Source: Bacillus sp. SJS (GTDB taxonomy: Bacteria; Bacillota; Bacilli; Bacillales; Bacillaceae). Taken from it: a DNA stretch of 53,541 nt. Made by a program: the position numbers and the translations under genes. Under the pieces are notes generated by a model, which saw nothing but the letters and a program-made list of their open reading frames with translations, searched no databases and was not told where the DNA came from. The first letter of the stretch is position 1; each line of letters begins with the position of its first letter. The stretch spans positions 1-53,541 of the forward strand of contig NZ_JAQV02000032.1 in assembly GCF_000732485.2 (NCBI RefSeq), in the 5' to 3' direction. Below are positions 43,321 through 52,229 of the stretch, piece after piece.

Positions 43321-44067
43321 TTAATGGGCTGTTAAAATAAGAGGTCCATCTGCTGTAATCGCGAGTGTATGCTCAAATTGCGCACAGCGCTTTCCATCCA
43401 CCGTTCTTGCAGTCCATCCGTTTTTATCCATTTTAGATTGCCACGTTCCGGCATTCACCATTGGCTCAATGGTAATAACCATGCCCTCTTTTAAGCGCGT
43501 GCCTTTTCCCGGAAGCCCATAGTGAAGAATGGTCGGGTCCTCATGCATCGTTTTTCCGATTCCATGTCCGGTAAAATCTCTGACAACTGAGAAGCCTTCC
43601 CCTTCTACATAGGATTGAATCGCATGTCCGATATCCCCTGTACGGTTGCCGGCAATGGCTTGTTCAATCCCTTTATCCAGTGACGTTTTCGTTACGTCCA
43701 TGAGTCGTGAGGACTCTTCATCCAATTCCCCTATTGCATAAGACCAGGCAGAGTCAGCAAGACCCCCATTTAAATTAACCACCATATCAATCGTGACGAT
43801 ATCCCCGCTCTTAAGTTCTTTTTTACTTGGAAATCCGTGACAGATTTCATCATTCACCGACGCACACGTTGCAAATGGATAGCCATGGTAGCCCTTCTGC
43901 TCGGGAGTGGCTCCATTGCTTTTCAGAAACTTTTCCACAAAGGTATCAATTTCAAGTGTTGTAATCCCTGGCCGGATCATCATGGCAATCTCTTTATGGG
44001 TTTCGGCTAAAAGTCTCCCTGCTTCATGCATGAGTTCTATTTCTCTCTTACTTTTTAACTGGATCAT
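43321..44067 (-). CDS. map: Type I methionine aminopeptidase
   Basis: The 248-residue metalloprotease removes N-terminal methionine from new proteins. It keeps the pita-bread fold ligands: D in V-T-I-D-M-V and D in L-A-D-S-A-W, H in F-T-G-H-G-I-G, E in V-I-T-I-E-P-M and E in Q-F-E-H-T-L. The substrate-site H-G-F-P is present. It lies away from any ribosomal protein cluster, so it is probably a second copy like B. subtilis MapB (YflG). The ATG at 44067 has AGGAG-like sequence upstream. Confidence 0.93.
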   Translation of the reverse strand: MIQLKSKREIELMHEAGRLLAETHKEIAMMIRPGITTLEIDTFVEKFLKSNGATPEQKGYHGYPFATCASVNDEICHGFPSKKELKSGDIVTIDMVVNLNGGLADSAWSYAIGELDEESSRLMDVTKTSLDKGIEQAIAGNRTGDIGHAIQSYVEGEGFSVVRDFTGHGIGKTMHEDPTILHYGLPGKGTRLKEGMVITIEPMVNAGTWQSKMDKNGWTARTVDGKRCAQFEHTLAITADGPLILTAH

Positions 44068-44526
44068 CTTAACGCTCCTAACCGGTCATTATTTCCTGCT
44101 TATAAACGATACCATATTACAGTTTGTATGAGCTAACCTCCTGCACTTTATTTCGTTAGCATTAACAGCAGTTTCTTCTGGAAATCCCTTATTAGCCTAT
44201 ATGTGCGGCTTCATCAATAAACCATTTCCAAGCCAAATATGCCGTCTCAAAGTTCTCCCTTTTAGCATGTGTATCTCCAGCATTTTATACGCGTACAGCA
44301 TGCACTCCATTATCATTCTAATTTGGTGTCCTATTTTGTTTATGTACCTTTTTAACAGGCAGTTGGAGCGCATATAAACTATCTTAAAATAAAAAATGAG
44401 ATACATTTTTCATCTTAATTTCCGAAAGAAAATATTGCCTATTCGTGTGTTAACAGGTTTTGTTTTTACTATTTTAGGCTATGTATATCCTAAACACAAA
44501 CTTAGATTAATAAGGGAGAGATTCTT
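44068..44526. other. Gene-free divergent region between map and an SDR gene
   Basis: About 460 bp of AT-rich sequence. The only reading frame (minus strand, about 69 codons) lacks a ribosome binding site. A short inverted repeat AAAAATG/CATTTTT lies near 44393-44412. Promoters for both flanking genes must lie here but I cannot place them with confidence. Confidence 0.5.
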
Positions 44527-45312
44527 ATGTCAGAAAAACGTCCGCTTGCATTAATTACCGGAGCTTCCTCCGGTCTTGGCCTTGAGCTATCCAAACAATT
44601 CGCCCAGAACGGTTATGATCTGGCCATATCAGGATCAAGTGACCGTATTTTTGAAGCAGCAGAAGTCATTCGCGGCCTTGGAGCTAACGCTTATCCCCAT
44701 CAGGCAGACGCGGCTTCATACGATGGTGTTGAAAGCTTCTGGACCTTTGTGAAAGAATTAAACCGGCCGGTTGAAGCAGCTGTCCTAAACGTTGGAATTG
44801 GTCTTGGAGGGGCATTTGCAGACACAGATCTCGAAGAAGAGCTTAAGCTGATTTCCATCAACATTACAGGTACGGTTCACATGGCAAAACGCGTGGTTAA
44901 ACATATGATCCCAAATGGCCGCGGTAAAATTCTAGTGGTCTCATCCATTGCTGCAACTCTTCCAACCCCATATGAGACTGTATATGGACCTTCTAAGGCA
45001 TTTGGTTTTCTATTTGCAGAATCGCTGCGTGAAGAACTGCGCGAAACAGGCGTTACGGTCACTGCCATCCTTCCAGGGCCGACGGATACAAATTTCCACT
45101 CTAATGCAGGAATGGGCTCAAGCGAAATCGGTTCTTCTAAGAAAAACGATAAAGAGCTCGTAGCCAAACAGGGCTTCGAAGCACTAATGAACGATGTAGA
45201 TCACGTTGTTGGCGGAGATGAAGCAACAAAACAGGAGGCAATGGAAAATCGAAGTACCCCTGAGCCAGAGAAGGCCGCCCGCCATGCAAAACGGGCACGC
45301 CTGCAAAACTAA
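44527..45312 (+). CDS. Short-chain dehydrogenase/reductase
   Basis: The 261-residue protein is a classical-type SDR with T-G-A-S-S-G-L-G at residues 14-21, L-N-V-G-I-G replacing the usual N-N-A-G near 88, catalytic serine in V-V-S-S-I-A and Y-G-P-S-K near 155-159, and L-P-G-P-T-D-T-N-F-H. The altered NNAG motif and the charged tail (E-K-A-A-R-H-A-K-R-A-R) resemble the DltE-like or YdfG-like SDR subgroup. Substrate unknown. AAGGGAGAG precedes the ATG at 44527. Terminator at 45352-45386. Confidence 0.88.
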   Translation: MSEKRPLALITGASSGLGLELSKQFAQNGYDLAISGSSDRIFEAAEVIRGLGANAYPHQADAASYDGVESFWTFVKELNRPVEAAVLNVGIGLGGAFADTDLEEELKLISINITGTVHMAKRVVKHMIPNGRGKILVVSSIAATLPTPYETVYGPSKAFGFLFAESLREELRETGVTVTAILPGPTDTNFHSNAGMGSSEIGSSKKNDKELVAKQGFEALMNDVDHVVGGDEATKQEAMENRSTPEPEKAARHAKRARLQN

Positions 45313-45351
45313 GGCAGGATTTACTCTAATAGAGTTAAAAGGATCTATAGC

Positions 45352-45386
45352 TCACCTCCAACCCTTAAAGTTGGAGGTGATTTTTC
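45352..45386 (+). terminator. Intrinsic terminator after SDR gene
   Basis: TCACCTCCAAC pairs with GTTGGAGGTGA, followed by TTTTTC. Confidence 0.9.
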
Positions 45387-45448
45387 ATTCATTGGAACTT
45401 TTTTTATCCTTATCCGTATTACTGGCAGAACGAATGGAGGGAAGCGCT

Positions 45449-46444
45449 ATGGAACATGTTCAGCACAAACTCGATCAATACAGTCATATCTTTCTGCTGT
45501 TAAAGGATGAACTGAAATGGAAGGTCTCTGACCAGAGAATTTTAATGATGGCCGCTTCTTTTTATTCTGGTTCCAAACGGCCTTTCAACCTTCCGCACTA
45601 TCTCAATATATGTGATTATATGAAAGCTTACAGCGGAATGTTTTCTCCATTTAAATCCTACCACCGCTTCATCACAGCTGCTATCCTTGACACAAGGTAC
45701 GAAGATCCCTTTTCCAAATTTGACGAAATGAACCGGATTCACGATGAATTTGTAAAGGCCGGGTTTCGAAAGGGAATCTTTACTTATATCTCTGCATTGG
45801 CATTCATGGGAACAAATACTCCAGAAGAGAGAATCCATGAAAAAGCCGCAAAAGCGCATACCATCTACTCCTATATGAAGGACCAGCATTTCTTTCTTAC
45901 ATCTGCAAGTGACTATCCGCTTGCTGTTCTTCTCGCTGAAGGAGAGGAACGGACAGAGGACATTGTAGGGTTAATGGAATCTTATTATGACCAGCTGAAC
46001 CGAAGCGGGTTTAAAAAAGGCAATGAACTGCAATTTTTAAGTCATATTCTATCTCTAGCAGGTGCAGCAGCTTCTCAAAACTTAGTGGACCGCTGTGTTC
46101 AAACCGCTTACACACTGGAGAATCACGGCTTTAGATTAAAAAGAAAAAACTATCCGGAAATCGGTCTGCTTTCTTTAATTGACAGTCAAACCTCGGATAT
46201 AGAAAACCTTGAAAGTGCCATTAGCCAGCTGAATGCTGCAAAACATTTTAAATGGAATAAAGAAATGAACTTCACGGTAGCCGTCCATCTAATTGCCAGT
46301 GAACGCTTGGAAAACACAACCGTGCTCGGAACCGGATTTTATACTTCCATCGAAATCATGATGCAAGCTCAACAAGCCGCTATGATTGCCGTAGTTGCAA
46401 GCTCAGCCACCTCTGTCTCTGACGGCGGCGGGGGCGGAGAATAA
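45449..46444 (+). CDS. DUF4003 family protein
   Basis: The 331-residue product matches DUF4003, a Bacillales family of unknown function that is all-helical and ends in a Gly-rich tail (S-D-G-G-G-G-G-E). Visible blocks include F-S-P-F-K-S-Y-H-R-F near residue 65, A-A-K-A-H-T-I-Y-S-Y-M-K near 130 and L-S-H-I-L-S-L-A-G near 195. GGAGG lies six bases before the ATG at 45449; a longer frame starting at 45206 would overlap the SDR gene and run through its terminator, so I reject it. The cupin gene follows nine bases after the stop. Confidence 0.82.
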   Translation: MEHVQHKLDQYSHIFLLLKDELKWKVSDQRILMMAASFYSGSKRPFNLPHYLNICDYMKAYSGMFSPFKSYHRFITAAILDTRYEDPFSKFDEMNRIHDEFVKAGFRKGIFTYISALAFMGTNTPEERIHEKAAKAHTIYSYMKDQHFFLTSASDYPLAVLLAEGEERTEDIVGLMESYYDQLNRSGFKKGNELQFLSHILSLAGAAASQNLVDRCVQTAYTLENHGFRLKRKNYPEIGLLSLIDSQTSDIENLESAISQLNAAKHFKWNKEMNFTVAVHLIASERLENTTVLGTGFYTSIEIMMQAQQAAMIAVVASSATSVSDGGGGGE

Positions 46445-46453
46445 GGAGGAGAA

Positions 46454-46966
46454 ATGATGAATCACTTTGAAAATCGAATTGAAACTCTCCATTTCAAAAG
46501 GAGCGGAATGATACCAAACCACCCATCCTTTCCCGTACTTTTATATAAAGGACCGATCCTTGAACATGCCAGCAGGATTGAAGAACTCTTTAACCGGAAT
46601 AATTGGCTGAACAGCTGGAGAAACGGTATTTTTCCTTATCATCATTACCACAGCAATTCTCACGAGGTACTTGGTGTGATTTCAGGTTATGCCGAGGTGC
46701 GGATCGGAGGAGAAGATGGACAAGACATAATGATTCAAACAGGCGATGTTATCGTTCTCCCTGCTGGAACCGGTCACAAAAAACTCTCATCCTCCGCCGA
46801 TTTTAAAGTGGCAGGGGCTTATCCTGAAGGTATGAACCCTGATCAATACTCAGAAAGCGACCCTCTCCTTCAGGAAACCATCGCCTGTATTCAATCCGTT
46901 CCCATTCCAGTTCAGGACCCGGTCACTGGCGGAATCGGACCTCTTCATTCACATTGGAAAAAATGA
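46454..46966 (+). CDS. Cupin-domain protein
   Basis: The 170-residue protein carries a single cupin barrel: motif 1 P-Y-H-H-Y-H-S-N-S-H-E-V-L-G (about residues 55-70) and motif 2 G-D-V-I-V-L-P-A-G-T-G-H (about 97-108), giving three histidines and a glutamate for a metal. It is a probable small-molecule binding or dioxygenase-like protein of unknown substrate. AAGGAGGAG precedes two adjacent ATGs (46454 and 46457); either may be used. It is co-transcribed with the DUF4003 gene. Confidence 0.88.
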   Translation: MMNHFENRIETLHFKRSGMIPNHPSFPVLLYKGPILEHASRIEELFNRNNWLNSWRNGIFPYHHYHSNSHEVLGVISGYAEVRIGGEDGQDIMIQTGDVIVLPAGTGHKKLSSSADFKVAGAYPEGMNPDQYSESDPLLQETIACIQSVPIPVQDPVTGGIGPLHSHWKK

Positions 46967-46975
46967 CAAAAAAAG

Positions 46976-47006
46976 GCCTGCTTCCATTGAATGGAAGCAG
47001 GTTATT
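46976..47006. terminator. Bidirectional intrinsic terminator
   Basis: CCTGCTTCCAT-TGA-ATGGAAGCAGG flanked by A7 and TTATTT separates the convergent cupin and htr genes. Confidence 0.88.
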
Positions 47007-47040
47007 TATCTATTTAAGAGGGGGGAAGGGTACTGCTAAT

Positions 47041-48270
47041 CTATTCTTGAGCAGTGAGCGTAAGCGTGACCTCCTGCTTTTTGCCATCGCGATAAATCGT
47101 GACCTGTACCTTATCGCCAATGGACTTGCTTTCATAAAGGTACTTTCTCAGCTCACTGGAATTTTTCACTTTTTTACCATCAAGGGCCGTAATGACATCG
47201 CCTCTCTCTAGTCCTCCTTTTTCAGCCGGAGAACCCGATTGAATGCTATCCAGGTAAACACCGGTAGTCATTCCTTCCGGAAGACCCAGCTGCTCACTCG
47301 CAACTTGTGGCGGAATCTGCTCAATATCCCCAAGGGAAACTCCGAGGAACGGACGATCAATCTGTCCTTTCTCCATCAGCTGTTTCGCAATCGGCATCAC
47401 ATCATTGCTCGGAATCGCAAATCCGAGACCCTCTACACCGTTTTGGCTGATTTTCAAGCTATTGATGCCAATGACCTCACCATTCATATTAATAAGAGGG
47501 CCGCCGCTGTTTCCTGGATTAATGGCGGCATCCGTCTGAAGAACATTTAATTCCCAAGGTCCCTTCGACGTATCGATTTGGATGCTGCGGTTCGTTCCGC
47601 TAATAATTCCCTCCGTTACCGTGCGGGAGAACTCAATGCCAAGCGGATTCCCGATTGCAATGACCTTTTCACCTGCACGAAGCCTAGAAGAGTCACCAAT
47701 TGGCGCTACACTCGGAGCCGCCTCCGCATTAATGCGAATCACAGCCAGATCGGTTAAAGGATCTGCGCCTACCAGCTCGCCCTTTACCTTTTTCCCATTA
47801 GAGAAAGAAACGTCAAGCGACTGTGCTCCTTCAACCACGTGATTATTCGTCAAAATAAAAGCATCCTTGCCATCCTTTTTGAAAATTACACCAGAGCCCG
47901 TACCGCTCTCCTTAGCCGTGTTACTAAAGCTCTCCTGACTTTGCTGCAAATTCGCAATTCCCACAATCGCAGGGGATAATTTTTCAGCCACATCCGCAAC
48001 ATTTGTTGAATGACTTACCGCCTGAACGTTAGTGGATTTGGAAGCACTCTGTGATGCAGTTTGCTGAGTAGGAGCTGATTGTACAGCCGGCGATTCCTGC
48101 TGCTTATCAAGCATCGGATAAACCCCAAGCACAATCATCCCTCCGACCACACCGCTCGTTATAGAAGAAAGAACCGGCTTCCAGCGGCTGGGCTTAGACG
48201 GTTTCTTTCCACCCCCATAGCGGCTTGAAGATTCCTCATTATGATTTGAATGTTCATCATAGTAACCCAT
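47041..48270 (-). CDS. HtrA-type membrane-anchored serine protease
   Basis: The 409-residue protein is a DegP/HtrA quality-control protease of the cell surface. A cytosolic Ser/Lys-rich N terminus (about 1-35) is followed by one membrane helix (about 38-55), a Gln/Ser-rich linker, the trypsin-like domain with triad H in T-N-N-H-V-V, D in L-T-D-L-A-V-I and S in G-N-S-G-G-P-L, and a C-terminal PDZ domain (about 310-400). AAGGAGG supports the ATG at 48270 or 48273. It is one of the HtrA/HtrB/YyxA group; CssRS control is likely by analogy, but I did not locate its site. Confidence 0.93.
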   Translation of the reverse strand: MGYYDEHSNHNEESSSRYGGGKKPSKPSRWKPVLSSITSGVVGGMIVLGVYPMLDKQQESPAVQSAPTQQTASQSASKSTNVQAVSHSTNVADVAEKLSPAIVGIANLQQSQESFSNTAKESGTGSGVIFKKDGKDAFILTNNHVVEGAQSLDVSFSNGKKVKGELVGADPLTDLAVIRINAEAAPSVAPIGDSSRLRAGEKVIAIGNPLGIEFSRTVTEGIISGTNRSIQIDTSKGPWELNVLQTDAAINPGNSGGPLINMNGEVIGINSLKISQNGVEGLGFAIPSNDVMPIAKQLMEKGQIDRPFLGVSLGDIEQIPPQVASEQLGLPEGMTTGVYLDSIQSGSPAEKGGLERGDVITALDGKKVKNSSELRKYLYESKSIGDKVQVTIYRDGKKQEVTLTLTAQE

Positions 48271-48365
48271 CATGAATTCCTCCTTAACATTCACTAGTCC
48301 TCTTTGCTTATGTCCTAATCTTATAAGAAGAATTTGGTAAGAGAATGAGAGAATGATGTGAAATT

Positions 48366-48900
48366 ATGAGAAAAGCGGAGGCGGCTTGCTTAGCCCTGAA
48401 AGACGGTGGAGCTCTCGACCGAAGGGCGCTTTTTGCCCTGACCGAGAGAGCGAAGCGGCCGAAGGGCTAGCCGCCGAAGCTGGACAATGAGAAAAGCGGA
48501 GGGCGCTTGGTCATGCCAACTGGGACATTGGAGCCCTCGACCGAGAGGCGTTCTTTACCTCGACCGAGGGGGCGAAATGGCTCTGCGGCATAGCGGCTGG
48601 AGCTGAACAATGAGAAAAGCGGAGGGCACTTGGTCATGCCGACTGGGACATTGGAGCCCCCGACCGAGAGGCGTTCTTTGCCTCGACCGAGAGGCGTTCT
48701 TTGCCTCGACCGAGGGGGCGAAATGGCTCTGCGGCATAGCGCCCGAAGCTGGACAATGAGAAAAGCGGCCAAGCGGCTAGCGCCCGGAGCTAGACAATGA
48801 GAAAAGTGGAGGCGGCTACTAGTAAAGATGTTCTGCTAAAGGCGCGACGTCCTGTCGCAACGCAGAACTGCCTGCATCGTGCTGCGGCCTCCGTGAGAGA
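48366..48900. repeat. Cluster of GC-rich dispersed repeats (GAGAAAAGCGGAGG units)
   Basis: Units begin TGAGAAAAGCGGAGG and end GAAGCTGGACAA or a variant, at about 48366-48486, 48487-48609, 48610-48757, 48757-48797 and a divergent one to about 48900. Each middle unit holds CGACCGAGAGGCGTTCTTTGCCTCGACCGAG, written here in two halves joined: CGACCGAGAGGCG and TTCTTTGCCTCGACCGAG, which folds as a hairpin; the third unit has that part duplicated. Similar repeats are common between genes in Bacillaceae. Reading frames across it are by-products. Confidence 0.8.
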
Positions 48901-48945
48901 CGGTGAGAGAGTTCATGCCTTGAGGTATAAACCCTAAATAATACA

Positions 48946-48978
48946 AACAAAATCCCGCCGAATAGCCAGCGGGATTCT
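48946..48978 (-). terminator. Intrinsic terminator after sortase gene
   Basis: AATCCCGC pairs with GCGGGATT, followed on the minus strand by TTTGTTTG. Confidence 0.8.
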
Positions 48979-48981
48979 TTA

Positions 48982-49953
48982 TTATTTTTCAGTTGACCAT
49001 TTTGCAAAATGGGATTCCTGTCCGTAAATATCGACAGACGTGACGGAGTAGATGGAACTCTCTGAATCAGGATCTAAATAATTTTTACGGTCCAGAGAAG
49101 ATACACTTCCTACTTGCTCCTTCGTTCCATTACTGTTCTGGCGATAGACACGGTATCCGATAATTTTTTCATCCCTGACCGCATGCCATGAAACCAAGTT
49201 TCCTTTTACCTCCACTTTAGTTGGAGCTTCCGGATTTTCCGCATTTGTTTCAATCTGTTTAACTAAATCGTCTCTGAGCTCCGTATACACGACAAGACGT
49301 TCTTCATGAGTTCGGTTAGAGCGGTCAAATGTTCCTGTACAAGTAATTAAGTTTAAGTTCCGTCTGCTTGTACTGCCAAAAATATCATCTAAAGGTGCTT
49401 TATCACGCGGATAGCTTACCTTGTTTTTTACAATAAAAACAAGCTCTTTTCCCTGATTGTCCTTCACTTTAATTTCGTCGCCTTTTTCAAGCTTCTTAAG
49501 GTTGTAAAAGACAGCCGGACCTGTCTTATTATCTACATGACCGGCTAAAACGGCGTTTCCTGCATTCCCGACCTTGGTTCCCGGTTCAAACCAGCCGATA
49601 TTATTATCATCTTTCGGAACATCCATCTGACCGCTCGGAAGGGTTCCTACATTTTCAATACTGGCCGAGACATTGATTTTAGGAATTTCCACCTTCACCG
49701 GCTCCAATCCTTTAAAGGCGGAGGTCAATCCGTTCATGGATTCAATTTGCTCTTTGATTCTTGGAAACTCCTTATTAAGAGGAAGCTTTGTCTTGATCAC
49801 AGCTGGAATGACATCTTTCTTTTCTTCTGTCTTTCTCTCTTGCTGCGTTGCATTAACCGCTGGCTCTTGGTTGTTTAAGAAAAAATAATCAGCTGCACTA
49901 TAAATGAATAGGGTGAACAGTCCTACATAAACAATTGAGAGGAACCATTTCAC
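48982..49953 (-). CDS. Class F-like sortase with C-terminal FN3 domain
   Basis: The 323-residue transpeptidase has an N-terminal membrane anchor (about 5-24), a linker, and a sortase barrel with catalytic His139 (V-L-A-G-H-V-D), Cys205 (L-I-T-C-T-G) and Arg219 (E-E-R-L-V-V). The W-F-E-P-G-T and L-E-K-G-D-E-I motifs fit class F/E-type enzymes. From about residue 243 to the end lies an extra fibronectin type III-like domain (S-W-H-A-V-R, G-Y-R-V-Y-R, Y-S-V-T-S-V-D-I-Y-G), which sortases normally lack. The start is GTG at 49953 after GGAGGTG. The MPKTG-anchored protein lies 84 bp upstream on the same strand and is its likely client. Confidence 0.9.
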   Translation of the reverse strand: MKWFLSIVYVGLFTLFIYSAADYFFLNNQEPAVNATQQERKTEEKKDVIPAVIKTKLPLNKEFPRIKEQIESMNGLTSAFKGLEPVKVEIPKINVSASIENVGTLPSGQMDVPKDDNNIGWFEPGTKVGNAGNAVLAGHVDNKTGPAVFYNLKKLEKGDEIKVKDNQGKELVFIVKNKVSYPRDKAPLDDIFGSTSRRNLNLITCTGTFDRSNRTHEERLVVYTELRDDLVKQIETNAENPEAPTKVEVKGNLVSWHAVRDEKIIGYRVYRQNSNGTKEQVGSVSSLDRKNYLDPDSESSIYSVTSVDIYGQESHFAKWSTEK

Positions 49954-49988
49954 GAAAACACCTCCGCTTCAAAAAGATGGTAATCATA

Positions 49989-50024
49989 GGAAAAAGAAGA
50001 GAAGGAGTTCTCTTCTTTTTTTCC
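49989..50024 (-). terminator. Intrinsic terminator after MPKTG protein gene
   Basis: AAAGAAGAGAA pairs with TTCTCTTCTTT, followed by TTCC; the U tract includes part of the stem. Read-through to the sortase gene is possible. Confidence 0.75.
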
Positions 50025-50037
50025 TATTCCCTGTCTA

Positions 50038-51375
50038 TTACTTATTCATTGCTCGTTTGCGAATAACTAATCCGCCAGTCAGAGCCAAAATTCCAGCAAG
50101 TGCAGCATACATCATGTATGGAGACTGGTCATTTGCTGTACCGCCCATACCTGTTTTAGGCATATCAGAAGGCATGTTTTCTGCCATGAACTTGTCTGGC
50201 ATTTGTTTTACGATTGCTCCTCCAAGTGCTTCACCTACTCCGTACATGTAAGCATACCCTTCACGGAATGAAGCTGTACTTGATTCGTAGTCTTTCGCTA
50301 CATAGCTATCAAACGTTTTGATGACTGTGTCTTCATGTCCTTTTACTGCCGCTTGAGCATCTGCAGTAGGAAGGTTTTCTTCGGTTGCTGCACCAAGGAA
50401 TGCACCAAATTCTTTAGAGAACATGCTTAGAGATTCTTTAGCTGCTTTTACTTTTTCTTCATCACCTTGTGCAGCAGCTGCAGCTAGATCAGCTTGTGCA
50501 GTGATGTGTTTAGACTGCCATACTTTTTCAAATTGTGCTCCGCCTTCTTCACCATAAATTGAAGCGATGGCTGCTTTGAAATCAGCTGTGTGCATATCTT
50601 CAGCCCAAGTTGCGAAATCGTAATCTTTTGCTCCATCAAAGCCTTTTTGCATACCCATTGCTGCTAAAGCAAAGTGCTCAGAAGCAAGCATATTCAGGTT
50701 AGATCTTAAATCGGCAGCTGGTGTATCTGCTTTAGAGTTTTCGAATTTTTCAGGCATTTGAGAAACGATTGCTGTTGATAATGCTTTAGAGATGACAAAC
50801 ATCCGTGCGTAACCTTCGCGGAAAGCTGTGTATGATGCTTCATAATCACCTTTTACATGCATATCGAATGCTTTCATTACATCATCTTCATGTGCACGAA
50901 GAGCTTCTTTTGCTGCTGCTTCAGGAAGTTTTCCTTCAGTAGCTGTTCCAAGGAATTTAGCGAAGTTGTCAACAAATTCCTGAACTTCAGCTTCAGCTGC
51001 TTTGCGTGCTTCAGCATCTCCGCTTTTCGCTGCTTCGACTAGAGAATCTGTGTATGTGTTATGACCAAGGAAAATTTCTTCAAACTGTGCTGCGCCTTCT
51101 TTACCGTAAATAGATTCAATGGCTGGCGTCATATCTTTTGCATTTTGATTTAGTGCTGCTTGTACTTGTTCTGCATCGGCAGCTCCGTCATATTTCTTCG
51201 TCATGGACATTACTGCTAAAACAAAGTGCTCGGATAACAGCTGGTCCAAAGTCGATCTAAGATCTGCTGCCGGTGTAGAAACCGTCGGCTGTGCCTTTTC
51301 TCCTGCGGCCATAGCCATAGTCGGGATAAAAAGCAGTAAAGCCATCATCATTATTAGTATTCTTTTCATATTCAT
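50038..51375 (-). CDS. MPKTG cell-wall-anchored protein with duplicated helical domain
   Basis: The 445-residue protein has a signal peptide ending A-M-A-A-G, two copies of a helical domain of about 185 residues (first from T-P-A-A-D-L-R-S-T-L, second from T-P-A-A-D-L-R-S-N-L), and a sorting signal: M-P-K-T-G (about 405-409), a membrane helix and a K-R tail. Each copy keeps S-E-H-F at the first helix, a His in the middle (L-G-H-N or S-K-H-I), G/A-H-E-D and F-R-E-G-Y-A. These His and acidic residues could bind metal. Ligand unknown. ATG at 51375 is preferred; a GTG at 51387 abuts the AAGGGAG site. Confidence 0.88.
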   Translation of the reverse strand: MNMKRILIMMMALLLFIPTMAMAAGEKAQPTVSTPAADLRSTLDQLLSEHFVLAVMSMTKKYDGAADAEQVQAALNQNAKDMTPAIESIYGKEGAAQFEEIFLGHNTYTDSLVEAAKSGDAEARKAAEAEVQEFVDNFAKFLGTATEGKLPEAAAKEALRAHEDDVMKAFDMHVKGDYEASYTAFREGYARMFVISKALSTAIVSQMPEKFENSKADTPAADLRSNLNMLASEHFALAAMGMQKGFDGAKDYDFATWAEDMHTADFKAAIASIYGEEGGAQFEKVWQSKHITAQADLAAAAAQGDEEKVKAAKESLSMFSKEFGAFLGAATEENLPTADAQAAVKGHEDTVIKTFDSYVAKDYESSTASFREGYAYMYGVGEALGGAIVKQMPDKFMAENMPSDMPKTGMGGTANDQSPYMMYAALAGILALTGGLVIRKRAMNK

Positions 51376-51455
51376 GTAGCTGTTCACTCCCTTGTTTTTT
51401 GTTTTACATATAGTAAACGGGACAGTTTACCTAATGGATCACTTTTTTAAAAATA

Positions 51456-51483
51456 AAAAAACAGATTCCTTATCGAAATCTGC
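51456..51483 (-). terminator. Intrinsic terminator after nucleotidyltransferase gene
   Basis: CAGATTT pairs with AATCTG, followed on the minus strand by TTTTTTTATTTT. Confidence 0.8.
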
Positions 51484-51484
51484 T

Positions 51485-52210
51485 TTAATGCCAGGCTATT
51501 TTAATTGTATTTTGAAAAAGGAGATTCAGTTCTTCGGTGGGATCTGCGGGATTTTGTCTTAAAGATACGGCGTACGCTCTCAATTCTTCCAATTCACGGT
51601 GAATAAAGGCCTGCATTTCTTTATTTAAATAAATGGGATCCGTGTAACCGGATTTCTTCATATTTATAATAGGTGCCCAAACAGAAGATTCCATTATGTT
51701 CGGAGGAAAAGTACCATGATCCCTAATCCAGCCTGCGCTTAGGATAGAACGAATAAGATTCAGGAGTGGCTTCATTGGTATCGCTCCTCCGCTGATCTTC
51801 CTCTCATTTGCTGCGGCAATATTTAAATAGTGGAAAAGCGCCGGTTTTGGCTGAAAGTATGTGCGGTTCAATGAACGGAGCTCATCGGCAACGGAAAAAC
51901 GATCCTCATAATACGTATCAGCATAGAGCCACTCCAGTAAGGACGGATTCGATTTCCTGAAAAGCCTCAGTGCCTTCGTCATCTCCCATCCGCTTATATC
52001 CAGGTTATCGCTGACCGGCACCTCTATCACATCTCTTTCTTTGTCTATAGAAAGATACCATTCCGGACGGTGGATATAAATAAAGCGCACATCATAATCA
52101 CTTTTAGCTGATGCATAGCCGAATGCGCGGCTGCCCGCTTCGACAGCGAAGCAGATTTTGACTTGGTGGGTGGATTGGATTTTTTGGAGGTGGGTGGTGG
52201 GGATGGGCAT
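51485..52210 (-). CDS. YcgL-like nucleotidyltransferase-fold protein (COG3541 type)
   Basis: The 241-residue protein has the pol-beta nucleotidyltransferase motif E-A-G-S-R-A-F-G-Y-A-S-A-K-S-D-Y-D-V-R (about residues 24-42), with G-S and D-x-D metal ligands, then a helical half with N-P-S-L-L-E-W-L and Y-L-N-I-A-A-A-N. It matches the COG3541 family, sometimes linked to RNA repair. Activity is not proven. GAGAGGAG precedes the ATG at 52210, 19 bp after the NERD gene, so both are probably one transcript. Confidence 0.85.
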   Translation of the reverse strand: MPIPTTHLQKIQSTHQVKICFAVEAGSRAFGYASAKSDYDVRFIYIHRPEWYLSIDKERDVIEVPVSDNLDISGWEMTKALRLFRKSNPSLLEWLYADTYYEDRFSVADELRSLNRTYFQPKPALFHYLNIAAANERKISGGAIPMKPLLNLIRSILSAGWIRDHGTFPPNIMESSVWAPIINMKKSGYTDPIYLNKEMQAFIHRELEELRAYAVSLRQNPADPTEELNLLFQNTIKIAWH

Positions 52211-52229
52211 TGGGAGACTCCTCTCGTAA

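Noticed and set aside
44197-44406. 69-codon minus-strand frame between map and the SDR gene
   Set aside because: No ribosome binding site; composition does not look like a protein.
45206-45448. N-terminal extension of the DUF4003 protein
   Set aside because: It would overlap the SDR gene and pass through that gene's terminator; the ATG at 45449 has a proper ribosome binding site.
48467-48772. 100-codon minus-strand frames in the GC-rich repeats
   Set aside because: They are translations of the dispersed repeat units and have no start signal.
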